Assembly (NCBI GenBank): GCA_021774355.1
Contig: JAJFJE010000034.1
Location: forward strand, 1 to 7,974
Origin: Alphaproteobacteria bacterium
GTDB taxonomy: Bacteria; Pseudomonadota; Alphaproteobacteria; Zavarziniales; Zavarziniaceae
DNA: 7,974 bases
Reading direction: 5' to 3'
The notes beneath the pieces were generated by a model, which worked only from the letters and a program-made list of their open reading frames with translations, was not told the DNA's origin and did not search any database. Shown one piece after another: positions 1 to 6,357 of the stretch. Position numbers and translations under genes: made by a program. Every line of letters begins with the position of its first letter. Position 1 is the stretch's first letter.

Positions 1-2
1 TG

Positions 3-629
3 GGCGGCCCGGCGATCACCAGGCTGTATCGCCGCTTTTGCGAAGCACCCCAGGCCGCCGCGCTGCTGCAACGCCCCCCCCTGTGCGACGCGCTGGCCGA
101 TCAGGCGCGACTGATGGCGATGCCGACGGGCAGCCTGGGCGCGGAATATGCCGCCTTCATGGCCCGCGAACGGATCACCGCCGACGGCCTGGTGGAAGCC
201 AGTGCGCCGCTTCACGAACGGGGCGACGGCGACACCGGATTGCGGCTCTTCGCCGAGCGCCTGCGTGACCAGCACGATCTCTACCATGTCCTGTGCCAGT
301 TCGGTCGCGACGGGGTCGGCGAATTGTGCAATCTCGCCTTCACCTACGCCCAGACCCGCAACCCCGGCCTGCTGCTCATCGTCGTGGCGGCGATCGGCAA
401 GTTCCGCCGGGAACATCCGGGCCAGCCGGTCGCCCGCATGGCGTGGGAGGGTTTCCGTCTCGGCCGCCGCGCCGCCTTTCTCCCGGCAGCCGACTGGGAG
501 GCCCTGCTGCCCCTGCCCCTGGGCGAGGCCCGGCGGCTCCTGGCGATCGGCGTTCCCCGGCGCTACCTCGCCTCCGGGCTCAAGGATTCCGAAACCCCGA
601 GCCTGTCCGCCCTGCCCGCATCGGCGTGA
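3..629 (+). CDS. coq4: Coq4-family ubiquinone biosynthesis protein (5' truncated)
   Basis: Coq4 takes part in ubiquinone (coenzyme Q) synthesis at the membrane. Recent work on eukaryotic COQ4 assigns it the oxidative decarboxylation at ring carbon C1; the same role for this bacterial homologue is inferred. The reading frame is open from the left edge, giving 208 visible residues, so the true start lies upstream; the ATG at 114 is internal because good family-like sequence precedes it. The key evidence is the metal-binding signature HDxxH-x11-E, seen complete as HDLYH (first His codon 273-275) followed eleven residues later by Glu (codon 321-323). Around it are typical Coq4 stretches: GSLGAEYA before the motif, ELCNLAFTYAQTRNP after it, and a C-terminal segment ending in RRYLASGLKD. 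The gene ends with TGA at 627-629 and converges on metH. The missing N-terminus is probably short. Family assignment is strong. Confidence 0.88.
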   Translation, partial: GGPAITRLYRRFCEAPQAAALLQRPPLCDALADQARLMAMPTGSLGAEYAAFMARERITADGLVEASAPLHERGDGDTGLRLFAERLRDQHDLYHVLCQFGRDGVGELCNLAFTYAQTRNPGLLLIVVAAIGKFRREHPGQPVARMAWEGFRLGRRAAFLPAADWEALLPLPLGEARRLLAIGVPRRYLASGLKDSETPSLSALPASA

Positions 630-672
630 CCCGGGCCGTTATCGCCGCCTCGGCCCGCTAGCTGCCCGGGTC
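628..672. terminator. Inverted repeats between convergent coq4 and metH, possible bidirectional terminator
   Basis: Perfect 9-bp arms GACCCGGGC (628-636) and GCCCGGGTC (664-672) flank a 27-nt interior that holds a small GCCG/CGGC hairpin (644-654). An alternative 7-bp pairing, CGGGCCG (632-638) with CGGCCCG (651-657), shares bases with the left arm and competes with the outer stem. The structure lies just past the coq4 stop and 13 bases beyond the metH stop, where both transcripts must end. No T-tract follows on either strand, so it is not a canonical intrinsic terminator. It could act with Rho or only protect 3' ends. Confidence 0.35.
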
Positions 673-685
673 CCGCCGCCCGTCC

Positions 686-3600
686 CTAGACCGTAAAATA
701 CTTGGCCTGGGGGTGATGGACCACGATGGCGCTGGTCGACTGCTCGGGGTGCAACTGGTCTTCGTCGGCCATGACGACGCCGATGCGGCTGGCCCCCAAC
801 AGTTCCAGCAATTGCCGCTGATCGGCCAGATTCGGGCAGGCGGGATAGCCGAAACTGTAGCGCGAGCCGCGATAGCCCTGCTTCAGCATGGCCTCCATCG
901 CGCGGGCGTCCTGGTCGCTGAAGCCCAGTTCGCCGCGGATCCGCTTGTGGGTATATTCCGCCATCGCCTCGGCCATCTCGACCGACAGGCCATGCAGGTA
1001 GAGATAGTCCTGGTACTTGTTCTCGGCAAACCAGGCGCGGGCGATTTCTGAGGCCTGCTGGCCCATGGTCACGACCTGGAGACCGATCACGTCCCGCTCG
1101 CCCGCCGTCACGTCGCGGAAGAAATCGGCGATGCACAAGCCGCCCTCGCGGGGTTGGCGGGGGAAGCCGAAGCGGGCGACTTCGCGTTCGCCGCCCGCGT
1201 CGAACAGCACCACGTCATTGCCTTCGGCTGCCGCCTTCCAATAGCCATAGGCGGCCTGGGGCCTCAGTATCCCCTCGCGCTGGCAGCGCTCGACCAGGCC
1301 GGCCATGATCGGCTTGACCTCCTGGTTGGCCCAGGCGCGGTAGTCTTCGAGGCTGCGCCCGGATTTCCGATAGCCCCATTGGAACTGGTAGAGCATGGTC
1401 TCGTTGAGAAACGGCACCAGGGCCTTCAAGGACACGTTCTCGATGACCCGCGGCCCCCAGAAGGGCGGTACCGGAACGGCGACACCCCGGGCCAGTTCTG
1501 ACCGGCGGACCCGGGTCTCCTCATAGTCGACCGGGCGGGTCGCGGCCTCGGTCGCCTGGGGTGCGCCGATCCGCTTGGTGCTCGATGGCCGGCCCTCGCG
1601 CTTGGTCTGCAACGCCTTCAGGTGATCGTCGAAATTGTCGTTGACCACCTTGGCGATCAGGTCGAGTCCGTCAAAGGCGTCGCGGGCATAGGCAACCCGG
1701 CCGCTGCCATAGGCCTTGACGCAATCATCCTCGACATATTTGCGGGTCAGCGCCGCGCCGCCCAGGAATACCGGCACGTCAAGGCCGGCGCGGGTCATCT
1801 CCTCCAGGTTCTCGCGCATGATCACCGTCGACTTGACCAACAGGCCGGACATGCCGACGGCATCGGCCTTGTGCGCCTTGGCCGCCTCGATGATCGCGCC
1901 GATCGGCTGCTTGATGCCCAGATTATGGACCTTGTAGCCATTGTTGGTGAGGATGATATCGACCAGGTTTTTGCCGATATCGTGGACGTCGCCCTTGACC
2001 GTGGCCAGCACGATGGTGCCCTTTTCCTGGCCATCCACCCGTTCCATGTAGGGTTCCAGATAGGCCACCGCCGCCTTCATCGTCTCGGCCGATTGCAGGA
2101 CGAAGGGCAATTGCATCTTGCCGGCGCCGAACAACTCGCCAACCACCTTCATGCCGTCGAGCAGGAAGCGGTTGATGATGTCGAGCGGCGGATAGCTCTG
2201 CATGGCCTCGGCCAGGTCGTCGTCGAGACCCTGGCGGTCGCCATCGACGATGCGCTGGGACAGCCGCTCCTCGACCGCTGCGGCCCGGGGCGGCTTCACC
2301 GTCTTGGCCGCGGTCCGGTCGGCAAACAGGGCGATATAGGCGTGCAGCGGATCCTCGTCGCCGGTGCGGCGGTCGAAGATCAGGTTCTCGGCCGCCGTCA
2401 CTTCCGCGGCAGAGATCTTGTGCAGCGGCATGATCTTCGACAGATGCACGATGGCCCCGGTCAGGCCCCGCTTCAGGGCATGGTCGAGATAGACCGAGTT
2501 CAGCACGTGGCGGGCCGCCGGATTGAGCCCGAAGGAGATGTTGGACAGGCCCAGGATGATCTGACAGTCGGGCATATCCCGGGCGATCATTTCGATCGCG
2601 TCCAGGGTCTCGTAGCCGAGCTGGCGATCGTCGGGATTGCCGGTGCAGATGGTGAAGGTCAGCGGGTCGAACATCAGGTCCGACGGCGCCAGCCCGAAGC
2701 CGTTGACGGCGAAGTCATAGAGGCGGCGGGCGATGCGCAGCTTGTCGGCCGCCAGCTTGGCCATGCCGGCCTCTTCGATGGTCAGGGCAACGACCGCCGT
2801 GCCGAATTTCTTGGCCAGGCCGAGACGCGCCGCCGCCGGCGCTTCGCCATCCTCGAAATTGATCGAGTTGAGGACCGGCTTGCCGCCATAGAGCTTCAGG
2901 GCCGCCTCGAGCACCGGCAGTTCCGTGGAGTCGATGACCAGCGGCGCATTGACGCTGCCGCGCATGCGAGACACCACATTGGTCATGTCGGATATCTCGT
3001 TGCGGCCGACATAGGCTGTGCAGATGTCGATGGTGTGGCTGCCCTCCTTGACCTGATCGCGCCCCATGGCAACGCAGCGGTCCCAGTCCTCGGCCGCCTG
3101 GGCGTCGCGGAACGCCCGGGAACCGTTGGCGTTGCAGCGTTCGCCAATCGACAGATAGGCGTTCTCCTGGCGCATCGGCACCTGGGTATAGAGCGAGGCC
3201 AGCGACGGCACCCAGACAAAGCTGCGCCGGGCCGGCTGCGGCCGGGGCGCGGCGCCGTCGAGGTCGCGCAGCATCCGGTCCAGGGCGGCGATATGCTCGG
3301 GCGTGGTGCCGCAACAGCCGCCGATCATGTTGACCCCGTCTTCGAGGACGAAGCGGCGAACCCATTTGGCCAGTTCCTGCGGCCCCAGCGGATAATGGGT
3401 CTGGCCCTCGACCAGTTCCGGCAGACCGGCATTGGGCTGGACCGCAATGCGCCCGGGCCAGTTCTCGGACAGCCACTTCACATGTTCGGCCATTTCCTGG
3501 GGGCCGGTGGCACAGTTGAGGCCCATCAGCGGCACGTCCAGGGCGTTGATCACGGTGGCGGCAGCGGCGATATCCGGCCCCACCAGCAGGGTCCCCGTGG

Positions 3601-4180
3601 TTTCCACGGTGACCTGCACGGCGATCGGGGTCGCCGTCCCGAGCTTGGCCCGGGCCAGCTTGGCCCCATTCACCGCGGCCTTGATCTGCAGCGTATCCTG
3701 GCAAGTCTCGATCAGGATGGCGTCGACGCCGCCCGCGATCAGGCCCTCGGCCTGAATGGCCAGGGCCGCTTCCAGCGGGTCATAGGCAATGTGGCCGAGC
3801 GAGGGCAGCCGGGTGCCCGGCCCGATCGAACCCAGGACGAAGCGCTGCCGGCCATCATGGGCGAAGGCCTCGACCGCCTCGCGGGCGATTTCGGCGGCCT
3901 GGCGGTTGAGCGCCAGGGCCTCGTCCTGAAGCTCGAATTCGGCGAGCGTGATGGGCGAACCGCCGAAGGAATTGGTCTGCACCATGTCCGAGCCGGCCGC
4001 GAGATAGCCCATATGGATGTCGCGCACCACATCGGGCCGGGTCCGGTTCAGCACCTCGGTGCAATTTTCCCGGCCGTCGAAATCCTTGTCGATATCGAGG
4101 CTGAGGGCCTGCACCCGGCTGCCCATGGCGCCGTCGCACAGCAGCACCCGGTCGCCGAGGTGGTCGAGGAAATTGCTCAT
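686..4180 (-). CDS. metH: Cobalamin-dependent methionine synthase MetH
   Basis: 5-Methyltetrahydrofolate:homocysteine methyltransferase, 1164 aa, cytosolic. It remethylates homocysteine to methionine through a methylcobalamin intermediate. All modules are present in order. The homocysteine domain is about 1-310, with zinc ligands Cys223 (GLNCATG) and Cys289-Cys290 (GGCCG). The pterin domain is about 340-605 (IGERCNANGSRAF, LGLSNISFGLNPAAR). The cobalamin cap is about 640-715. The B12 domain is about 720-850, with the DxHxxG motif at 731-736 and His733 as the expected lower cobalt ligand. The C-terminal reactivation domain, about 900-1164, has an SAM-binding R-x3-GYPACP at 1107-1116. It is shorter than the E. 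coli enzyme (about 1227 aa); its pterin region follows the NANG-type seen in actinobacteria and cyanobacteria, not the E. coli NVTG type. The ATG overlaps the metF stop as ATGA (4177-4180), with a GGAG Shine-Dalgarno at 4188-4191. It is last in the operon and looks intact. Confidence 0.97.
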   Translation of the reverse strand: MSNFLDHLGDRVLLCDGAMGSRVQALSLDIDKDFDGRENCTEVLNRTRPDVVRDIHMGYLAAGSDMVQTNSFGGSPITLAEFELQDEALALNRQAAEIAREAVEAFAHDGRQRFVLGSIGPGTRLPSLGHIAYDPLEAALAIQAEGLIAGGVDAILIETCQDTLQIKAAVNGAKLARAKLGTATPIAVQVTVETTGTLLVGPDIAAAATVINALDVPLMGLNCATGPQEMAEHVKWLSENWPGRIAVQPNAGLPELVEGQTHYPLGPQELAKWVRRFVLEDGVNMIGGCCGTTPEHIAALDRMLRDLDGAAPRPQPARRSFVWVPSLASLYTQVPMRQENAYLSIGERCNANGSRAFRDAQAAEDWDRCVAMGRDQVKEGSHTIDICTAYVGRNEISDMTNVVSRMRGSVNAPLVIDSTELPVLEAALKLYGGKPVLNSINFEDGEAPAAARLGLAKKFGTAVVALTIEEAGMAKLAADKLRIARRLYDFAVNGFGLAPSDLMFDPLTFTICTGNPDDRQLGYETLDAIEMIARDMPDCQIILGLSNISFGLNPAARHVLNSVYLDHALKRGLTGAIVHLSKIMPLHKISAAEVTAAENLIFDRRTGDEDPLHAYIALFADRTAAKTVKPPRAAAVEERLSQRIVDGDRQGLDDDLAEAMQSYPPLDIINRFLLDGMKVVGELFGAGKMQLPFVLQSAETMKAAVAYLEPYMERVDGQEKGTIVLATVKGDVHDIGKNLVDIILTNNGYKVHNLGIKQPIGAIIEAAKAHKADAVGMSGLLVKSTVIMRENLEEMTRAGLDVPVFLGGAALTRKYVEDDCVKAYGSGRVAYARDAFDGLDLIAKVVNDNFDDHLKALQTKREGRPSSTKRIGAPQATEAATRPVDYEETRVRRSELARGVAVPVPPFWGPRVIENVSLKALVPFLNETMLYQFQWGYRKSGRSLEDYRAWANQEVKPIMAGLVERCQREGILRPQAAYGYWKAAAEGNDVVLFDAGGEREVARFGFPRQPREGGLCIADFFRDVTAGERDVIGLQVVTMGQQASEIARAWFAENKYQDYLYLHGLSVEMAEAMAEYTHKRIRGELGFSDQDARAMEAMLKQGYRGSRYSFGYPACPNLADQRQLLELLGASRIGVVMADEDQLHPEQSTSAIVVHHPQAKYFTV

Positions 4181-5055
4181 TGCGGGTCTCCGGCGGGCTG
4201 GGCGCGCAGGCCCAGCAAATGGCAGATGGCAAAGCTGAGGTCGGCCCGGTTGAGAGTGTAGAAATGGAAATCGGTGACGCCGCCGGCGGCCAGGCCGCGC
4301 ACCTGCTCGGCGGCCAGCATGGCCGCGACCAGCTTGCGGGTTTCCGGGTCGTCATCCAGCCCGTCGAAATGGCGGGCCATGGCCGACGGGACGGCCGTGC
4401 CGCACATGGCGGCGAATTTGACGATCTGCTTGAAATTGGTCACCGGGATGATGCCGGGAATGATCGGCACGGTGATCCCGGCGGCCCGCGCCCGATCGAC
4501 AAAGCGGAAATAGACGTCGTTGTAAAAGAAGAACTGGGTGATCGCCCGGGTCGCCCCGGCGTCGATTTTGCGCTTCAGATTGTCGAGGTCGGCCTGGGCC
4601 GAGGCGGCATCGGGATGGCCTTCGGGAAAGGCCGCGACCGAGATCTCGAAATCGGCGATGCGCTTCAGCCCGGCGACCAGGTCGGCGGCATATTCATAGC
4701 CGCCCGGATGGACCTGATAGGCCCCGCCGGCCGGGGAATCGCCGCGCAGGGCGACAATATGCCTGACCCCCGCCGCCCAGTAGCCGCGCGCCACCGCATC
4801 GACCTCGTCCCGGGTTGCGGCGACACAGGTCAGATGGGCCGCCGGCGCCAGGCCGGTCTCCTCGACCAGACGCTTGACCGTGGCGTGGGTCCGCTCCCGG
4901 GTCGAGCCGCCGGCGCCATAGGTGACGGACACGAAGGCCGGGCGCAGGGGCGCCAGCCGCTCGACGGTCCGCCACAGGGCCTGCTCCATCTCCGGCGTCT
5001 TGGGCGGAAAGAACTCGAACGAGACGGAGCGGGGAGCGATCGACGGCTGAATCAT
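4177..5055 (-). CDS. metF: 5,10-Methylenetetrahydrofolate reductase MetF
   Basis: FAD-dependent reductase, 292 aa, that converts 5,10-methylene-THF to 5-methyl-THF, the methyl donor for the MetH encoded just downstream. It is a single TIM-barrel domain of normal bacterial length. Family landmarks are SFEFFPP at 12-18 with the catalytic-type Glu14, FVSVTYGAGGSTRERT at 41-56, LRGD at 103-106 with the FAD/folate-site Asp106, ISVAAFPEGHP at 138-148, ITQFFF at 172-177, FDGLDDDPETRKLV at 230-243 and FHFYTLNR at 263-270. The open frame runs 46 codons further upstream, but that extension is Arg/Pro-rich and lies inside the preceding gene. The ATG at 5055 gives a family-like N-terminus, forms an ATGA overlap with the upstream stop (5052-5055) and has a weak AAGG about 7 bases before it. 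Its own stop overlaps the metH start in the same way, so translation of the three genes is probably coupled. Confidence 0.97.
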   Translation of the reverse strand: MIQPSIAPRSVSFEFFPPKTPEMEQALWRTVERLAPLRPAFVSVTYGAGGSTRERTHATVKRLVEETGLAPAAHLTCVAATRDEVDAVARGYWAAGVRHIVALRGDSPAGGAYQVHPGGYEYAADLVAGLKRIADFEISVAAFPEGHPDAASAQADLDNLKRKIDAGATRAITQFFFYNDVYFRFVDRARAAGITVPIIPGIIPVTNFKQIVKFAAMCGTAVPSAMARHFDGLDDDPETRKLVAAMLAAEQVRGLAAGGVTDFHFYTLNRADLSFAICHLLGLRAQPAGDPQ

Positions 5056-6026
5056 GACGGGGCCTTGGGCGCAGAGGGTTTGCCGCTGGAAGTGTCCGGC
5101 GTCCGGCTGCCGCCGAGCCACAGCCCGACGACCAGAGGCTCGCCTTCCAGGGTGGCGACGAGATCCAGGTCGAGGCCGGCGCCGGCGCCCCAATGGGCGA
5201 CCTCCTGGGGCGAGAAGCCGAGCCGGCGATGGGCGTGGCTGTCGCGCAGGACCTCCAGCTGGTGGGGCAGGAAGTCGACGATTGCCACGCGCCCTGCCGG
5301 GGCCAGCACGCGCGCCGCTTCGGCCAGCGCCGCCTGGGGCTCGGCGGCATAATGGAGGACCTGGTGAAACAGCACCAGATCGACACTCGCGGCAGGCAGG
5401 GCCAGGGCATACATGTCGCCCTGGCGGACCTGAACATGACCCAGGCCGGCCGCCTCCAGCCGGGCCCGGGCCAGGCGCAGCATGTCGGGATTAAGGTCGA
5501 CCCCAAGGGCATTGCGGGCCTGGGGCGCGAAGAGTTCGAGCATGCGGCCGGTGCCGGTGCCAATGTCCAGCAGGCTGTTGATCGGGTCGTCGCCCACCGC
5601 CGACTGCAGCGCCGCCTCGACCTCGGCCGCGGGCACGTCATAGGCCCTGATACGGTCCCAATCGGCCGCATTGGCGGAAAAATAGGCGGCCGCCGCCTCG
5701 GCCCGGGCCCGGATGACCTGGTCCAGCCGCGCGCTGTCCCGACGCAGATCCGCCGCGTCAGTGTCGAGCAGGGCGATGATGTCGGCGGCCAAGGCGCCAC
5801 CGGGGCCGTCCGATGCAAGGCGGTGGAACACCCAACTGCCCTCGCGGAACCGGTCGATCAACCCGCCCTCGACCATCATCTTCAGGTGCCGGGACAGGCG
5901 CGGCTGACTTTGCCCCAGCACCTGGGTCAGTTCGGTGACCGTCAGTTCGGCACGGGCCAGCAGCGCCAGAAGGCGCAGACGGGTCGGCTCTGCGGCCGCC
6001 TTGAGCGCGCCGAGCAAGCTGCTCAT
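5052..6026 (-). CDS. ArsR-family regulator fused to SAM-dependent methyltransferase (SahR-like)
   Basis: 324-aa two-domain protein heading the metF-metH operon. Residues 1-75 form an ArsR-type winged helix: EPTRLRLLALL, then TVTELTQVLGQSQ, and a recognition helix in QPRLSRHLKMMVEGGLI. It lacks the CxC metal site of classical ArsR/SmtB sensors. Residues about 145-310 form a class I methyltransferase fold: motif I LLDIGTGTG (152-160), acidic post-I VDLNPDML (176-183), FHQVLHY near 220-226 and IVDFLPH near 249-255. This arrangement next to methionine-cycle genes matches regulators known as SahR, which respond to S-adenosylhomocysteine; the ligand here is inferred. Start choice: the ATG at 6026 lies about 20 bases after the predicted transcription start. 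The next in-frame ATG (6065) falls inside the operator, upstream of the -10 box, and adds 13 residues unlike the family. No Shine-Dalgarno is seen. Whether the enzyme domain is active or only a ligand sensor cannot be told. Confidence 0.92.
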   Translation of the reverse strand: MSSLLGALKAAAEPTRLRLLALLARAELTVTELTQVLGQSQPRLSRHLKMMVEGGLIDRFREGSWVFHRLASDGPGGALAADIIALLDTDAADLRRDSARLDQVIRARAEAAAAYFSANAADWDRIRAYDVPAAEVEAALQSAVGDDPINSLLDIGTGTGRMLELFAPQARNALGVDLNPDMLRLARARLEAAGLGHVQVRQGDMYALALPAASVDLVLFHQVLHYAAEPQAALAEAARVLAPAGRVAIVDFLPHQLEVLRDSHAHRRLGFSPQEVAHWGAGAGLDLDLVATLEGEPLVVGLWLGGSRTPDTSSGKPSAPKAPS

Positions 6027-6049
6027 GGCCGGAGGATTCGCTGAACCAT
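6023..6049 (-). other. Possible leaderless 8-codon upstream mini-ORF
   Basis: On the minus strand, ATG at 6049-6047 opens an 8-codon frame (MVQRILRP) whose TGA (6025-6023) overlaps the regulator start as ATGA. The A at 6049 is five bases past the -10 box, so the transcript could begin on or beside this AUG. The regulator has no visible Shine-Dalgarno, so coupling from this mini-ORF would explain how it is translated. This is speculative because it depends on the exact transcription start. Confidence 0.3.
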
Positions 6050-6054
6050 GTCGA

Positions 6055-6076
6055 GATATAAACATATCCTTATGTC
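6055..6076. promoter_or_regulatory. Palindromic operator overlapping the methionine-operon promoter
   Basis: A 22-bp imperfect palindrome in which 8 of 11 base pairs are symmetric. On the minus strand it reads GACATAAGGAT then ATGTTTATATC. It contains two overlapping perfect 5-N4-5 repeats: GATAT-N4-ATATC (6055-6068) and ACATA-N4-TATGT (6062-6075). It covers the full spacer and the -10 box of the promoter for the regulator-metF-metH operon, so a bound protein would block RNA polymerase. AT-rich palindromes of this kind are typical ArsR-family sites, and from memory it resembles the SahR site. The obvious ligand is the regulator encoded 29 bases downstream, giving autoregulation. Confidence 0.6.
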
Positions 6077-6083
6077 GTGTCAC
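6055..6083 (-). promoter_or_regulatory. Sigma-70-type promoter of the regulator-metF-metH operon
   Basis: Minus-strand -35 GTGACA (6083-6078, 5 of 6 matches to TTGACA), a 17-base spacer, and -10 TATATC (6060-6055, 4 of 6 matches to TATAAT). The start of transcription would fall near 6049-6047, leaving an untranslated leader of only about 20 bases. That leaves no room for a riboswitch. Confidence 0.6.
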
Positions 6084-6181
6084 AGCAAAAACGCTGCCCC
6101 ACGCGCCGGCGTCCCCTCCGCCCGGCCCCCCGCGGCGTGTCCTGTTGCAGCAAAGCCGCGCTATTACGATATTCCGCCATT

Positions 6182-6203
6182 TGGTGTGAACTTCGTCACA
6201 CCA
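6182..6203. promoter_or_regulatory. Crp/Fnr-family-type palindromic binding site
   Basis: Perfect 8-bp arms TGGTGTGA (6182-6189) and TCACACCA (6196-6203) separated by six bases (ACTTCG). The core TGTGA-N6-TCACA equals the E. coli CRP consensus exactly in both half-sites. It lies about 155 bases before the mlaA start and about 65 bases before a -10-like TATATT at 6257. A Crp-family activator acting on mlaA is the simplest reading. The cognate protein, and the target gene of the two divergent units, are inferred. It could alternatively fold as an RNA hairpin, but no T-tract follows on either strand. Confidence 0.55.
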
Positions 6204-6256
6204 CGGAGACAAAACCATCTTGGTCCTTTTCGGAACCATGTGGTAACCCAAAGCAG

Positions 6257-6262
6257 TATATT
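6257..6262 (+). promoter_or_regulatory. Candidate -10 element for mlaA
   Basis: TATATT matches TATAAT at 5 of 6 positions and stands out in GC-rich DNA. There is no recognisable -35 box at 16-18 bases, as is common where an activator is needed. It would give a leader of about 90 bases to the mlaA start. Low confidence. Confidence 0.3.
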
Positions 6263-6346
6263 TGTAGCTGTCAGGATGGCCCGCTGGGCCTGTTCCGCGG
6301 CAGTTCGACGAGTGTGGGAGCGGCGGCGGGTAAACCGGCGGCGCGT

Positions 6347-6351
6347 GGAGG
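6347..6351 (+). promoter_or_regulatory. mlaA: Ribosome binding site fixing the GTG start of mlaA
   Basis: GGAGG, within a GGAGGGGG run, ends six bases before the GTG at 6358. An in-frame stop (TAA, 6331-6333) lies shortly upstream with no other start codon between, so the GTG is the only reasonable start that keeps the signal peptide. Confidence 0.75.
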
Positions 6352-6357
6352 GGGCAA

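Larger units (their letters stand above)
6084..6357. other. Divergent intergenic region upstream of mlaA
   Basis: This is the part of the roughly 330-base gene-free stretch that lies upstream of the methionine promoter. It holds a C-rich segment (about 6096-6135), the Crp-type palindrome (6182-6203), a -10-like TATATT (6257-6262) with no good -35, a short GGCCC-GCT-GGGCC hairpin (6278-6290) and the mlaA ribosome binding site. I find no convincing small gene or structured RNA. A second weak promoter-like pair, TTGCAG (6145-6150) and GATATT (6168-6173) spaced 17 bases, would start transcription just before the palindrome. Confidence 0.5.

Noticed and set aside
1622..4261. An 879-codon open frame on the plus strand, antisense to nearly all of metH
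   Set aside because: Its translation is low-complexity and rich in Gly, Asp, His and Arg with no recognisable domain, while the opposite strand encodes a complete, well-conserved MetH. Long antisense frames are common in GC-rich genes.
5055..5193. Upstream start for MetF adding 46 residues
   Set aside because: The added residues are Arg/Pro-rich, lie within the coding region of the preceding gene and are absent from the MetF family. The ATG at 5055 fits the family N-terminus and the ATGA overlap.
4180..5352. A 390-codon plus-strand open frame opposite metF
   Set aside because: It is antisense to an intact MetF with all its motifs. The product has no family features and no ribosome binding site was noted.
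6027..6060. SAM, SAH or cobalamin riboswitch before the methionine operon
   Set aside because: Such elements often control metF or metH, but the predicted leader is only about 20 bases and no conserved riboswitch core is seen. Control appears to be by the ArsR-type operator.
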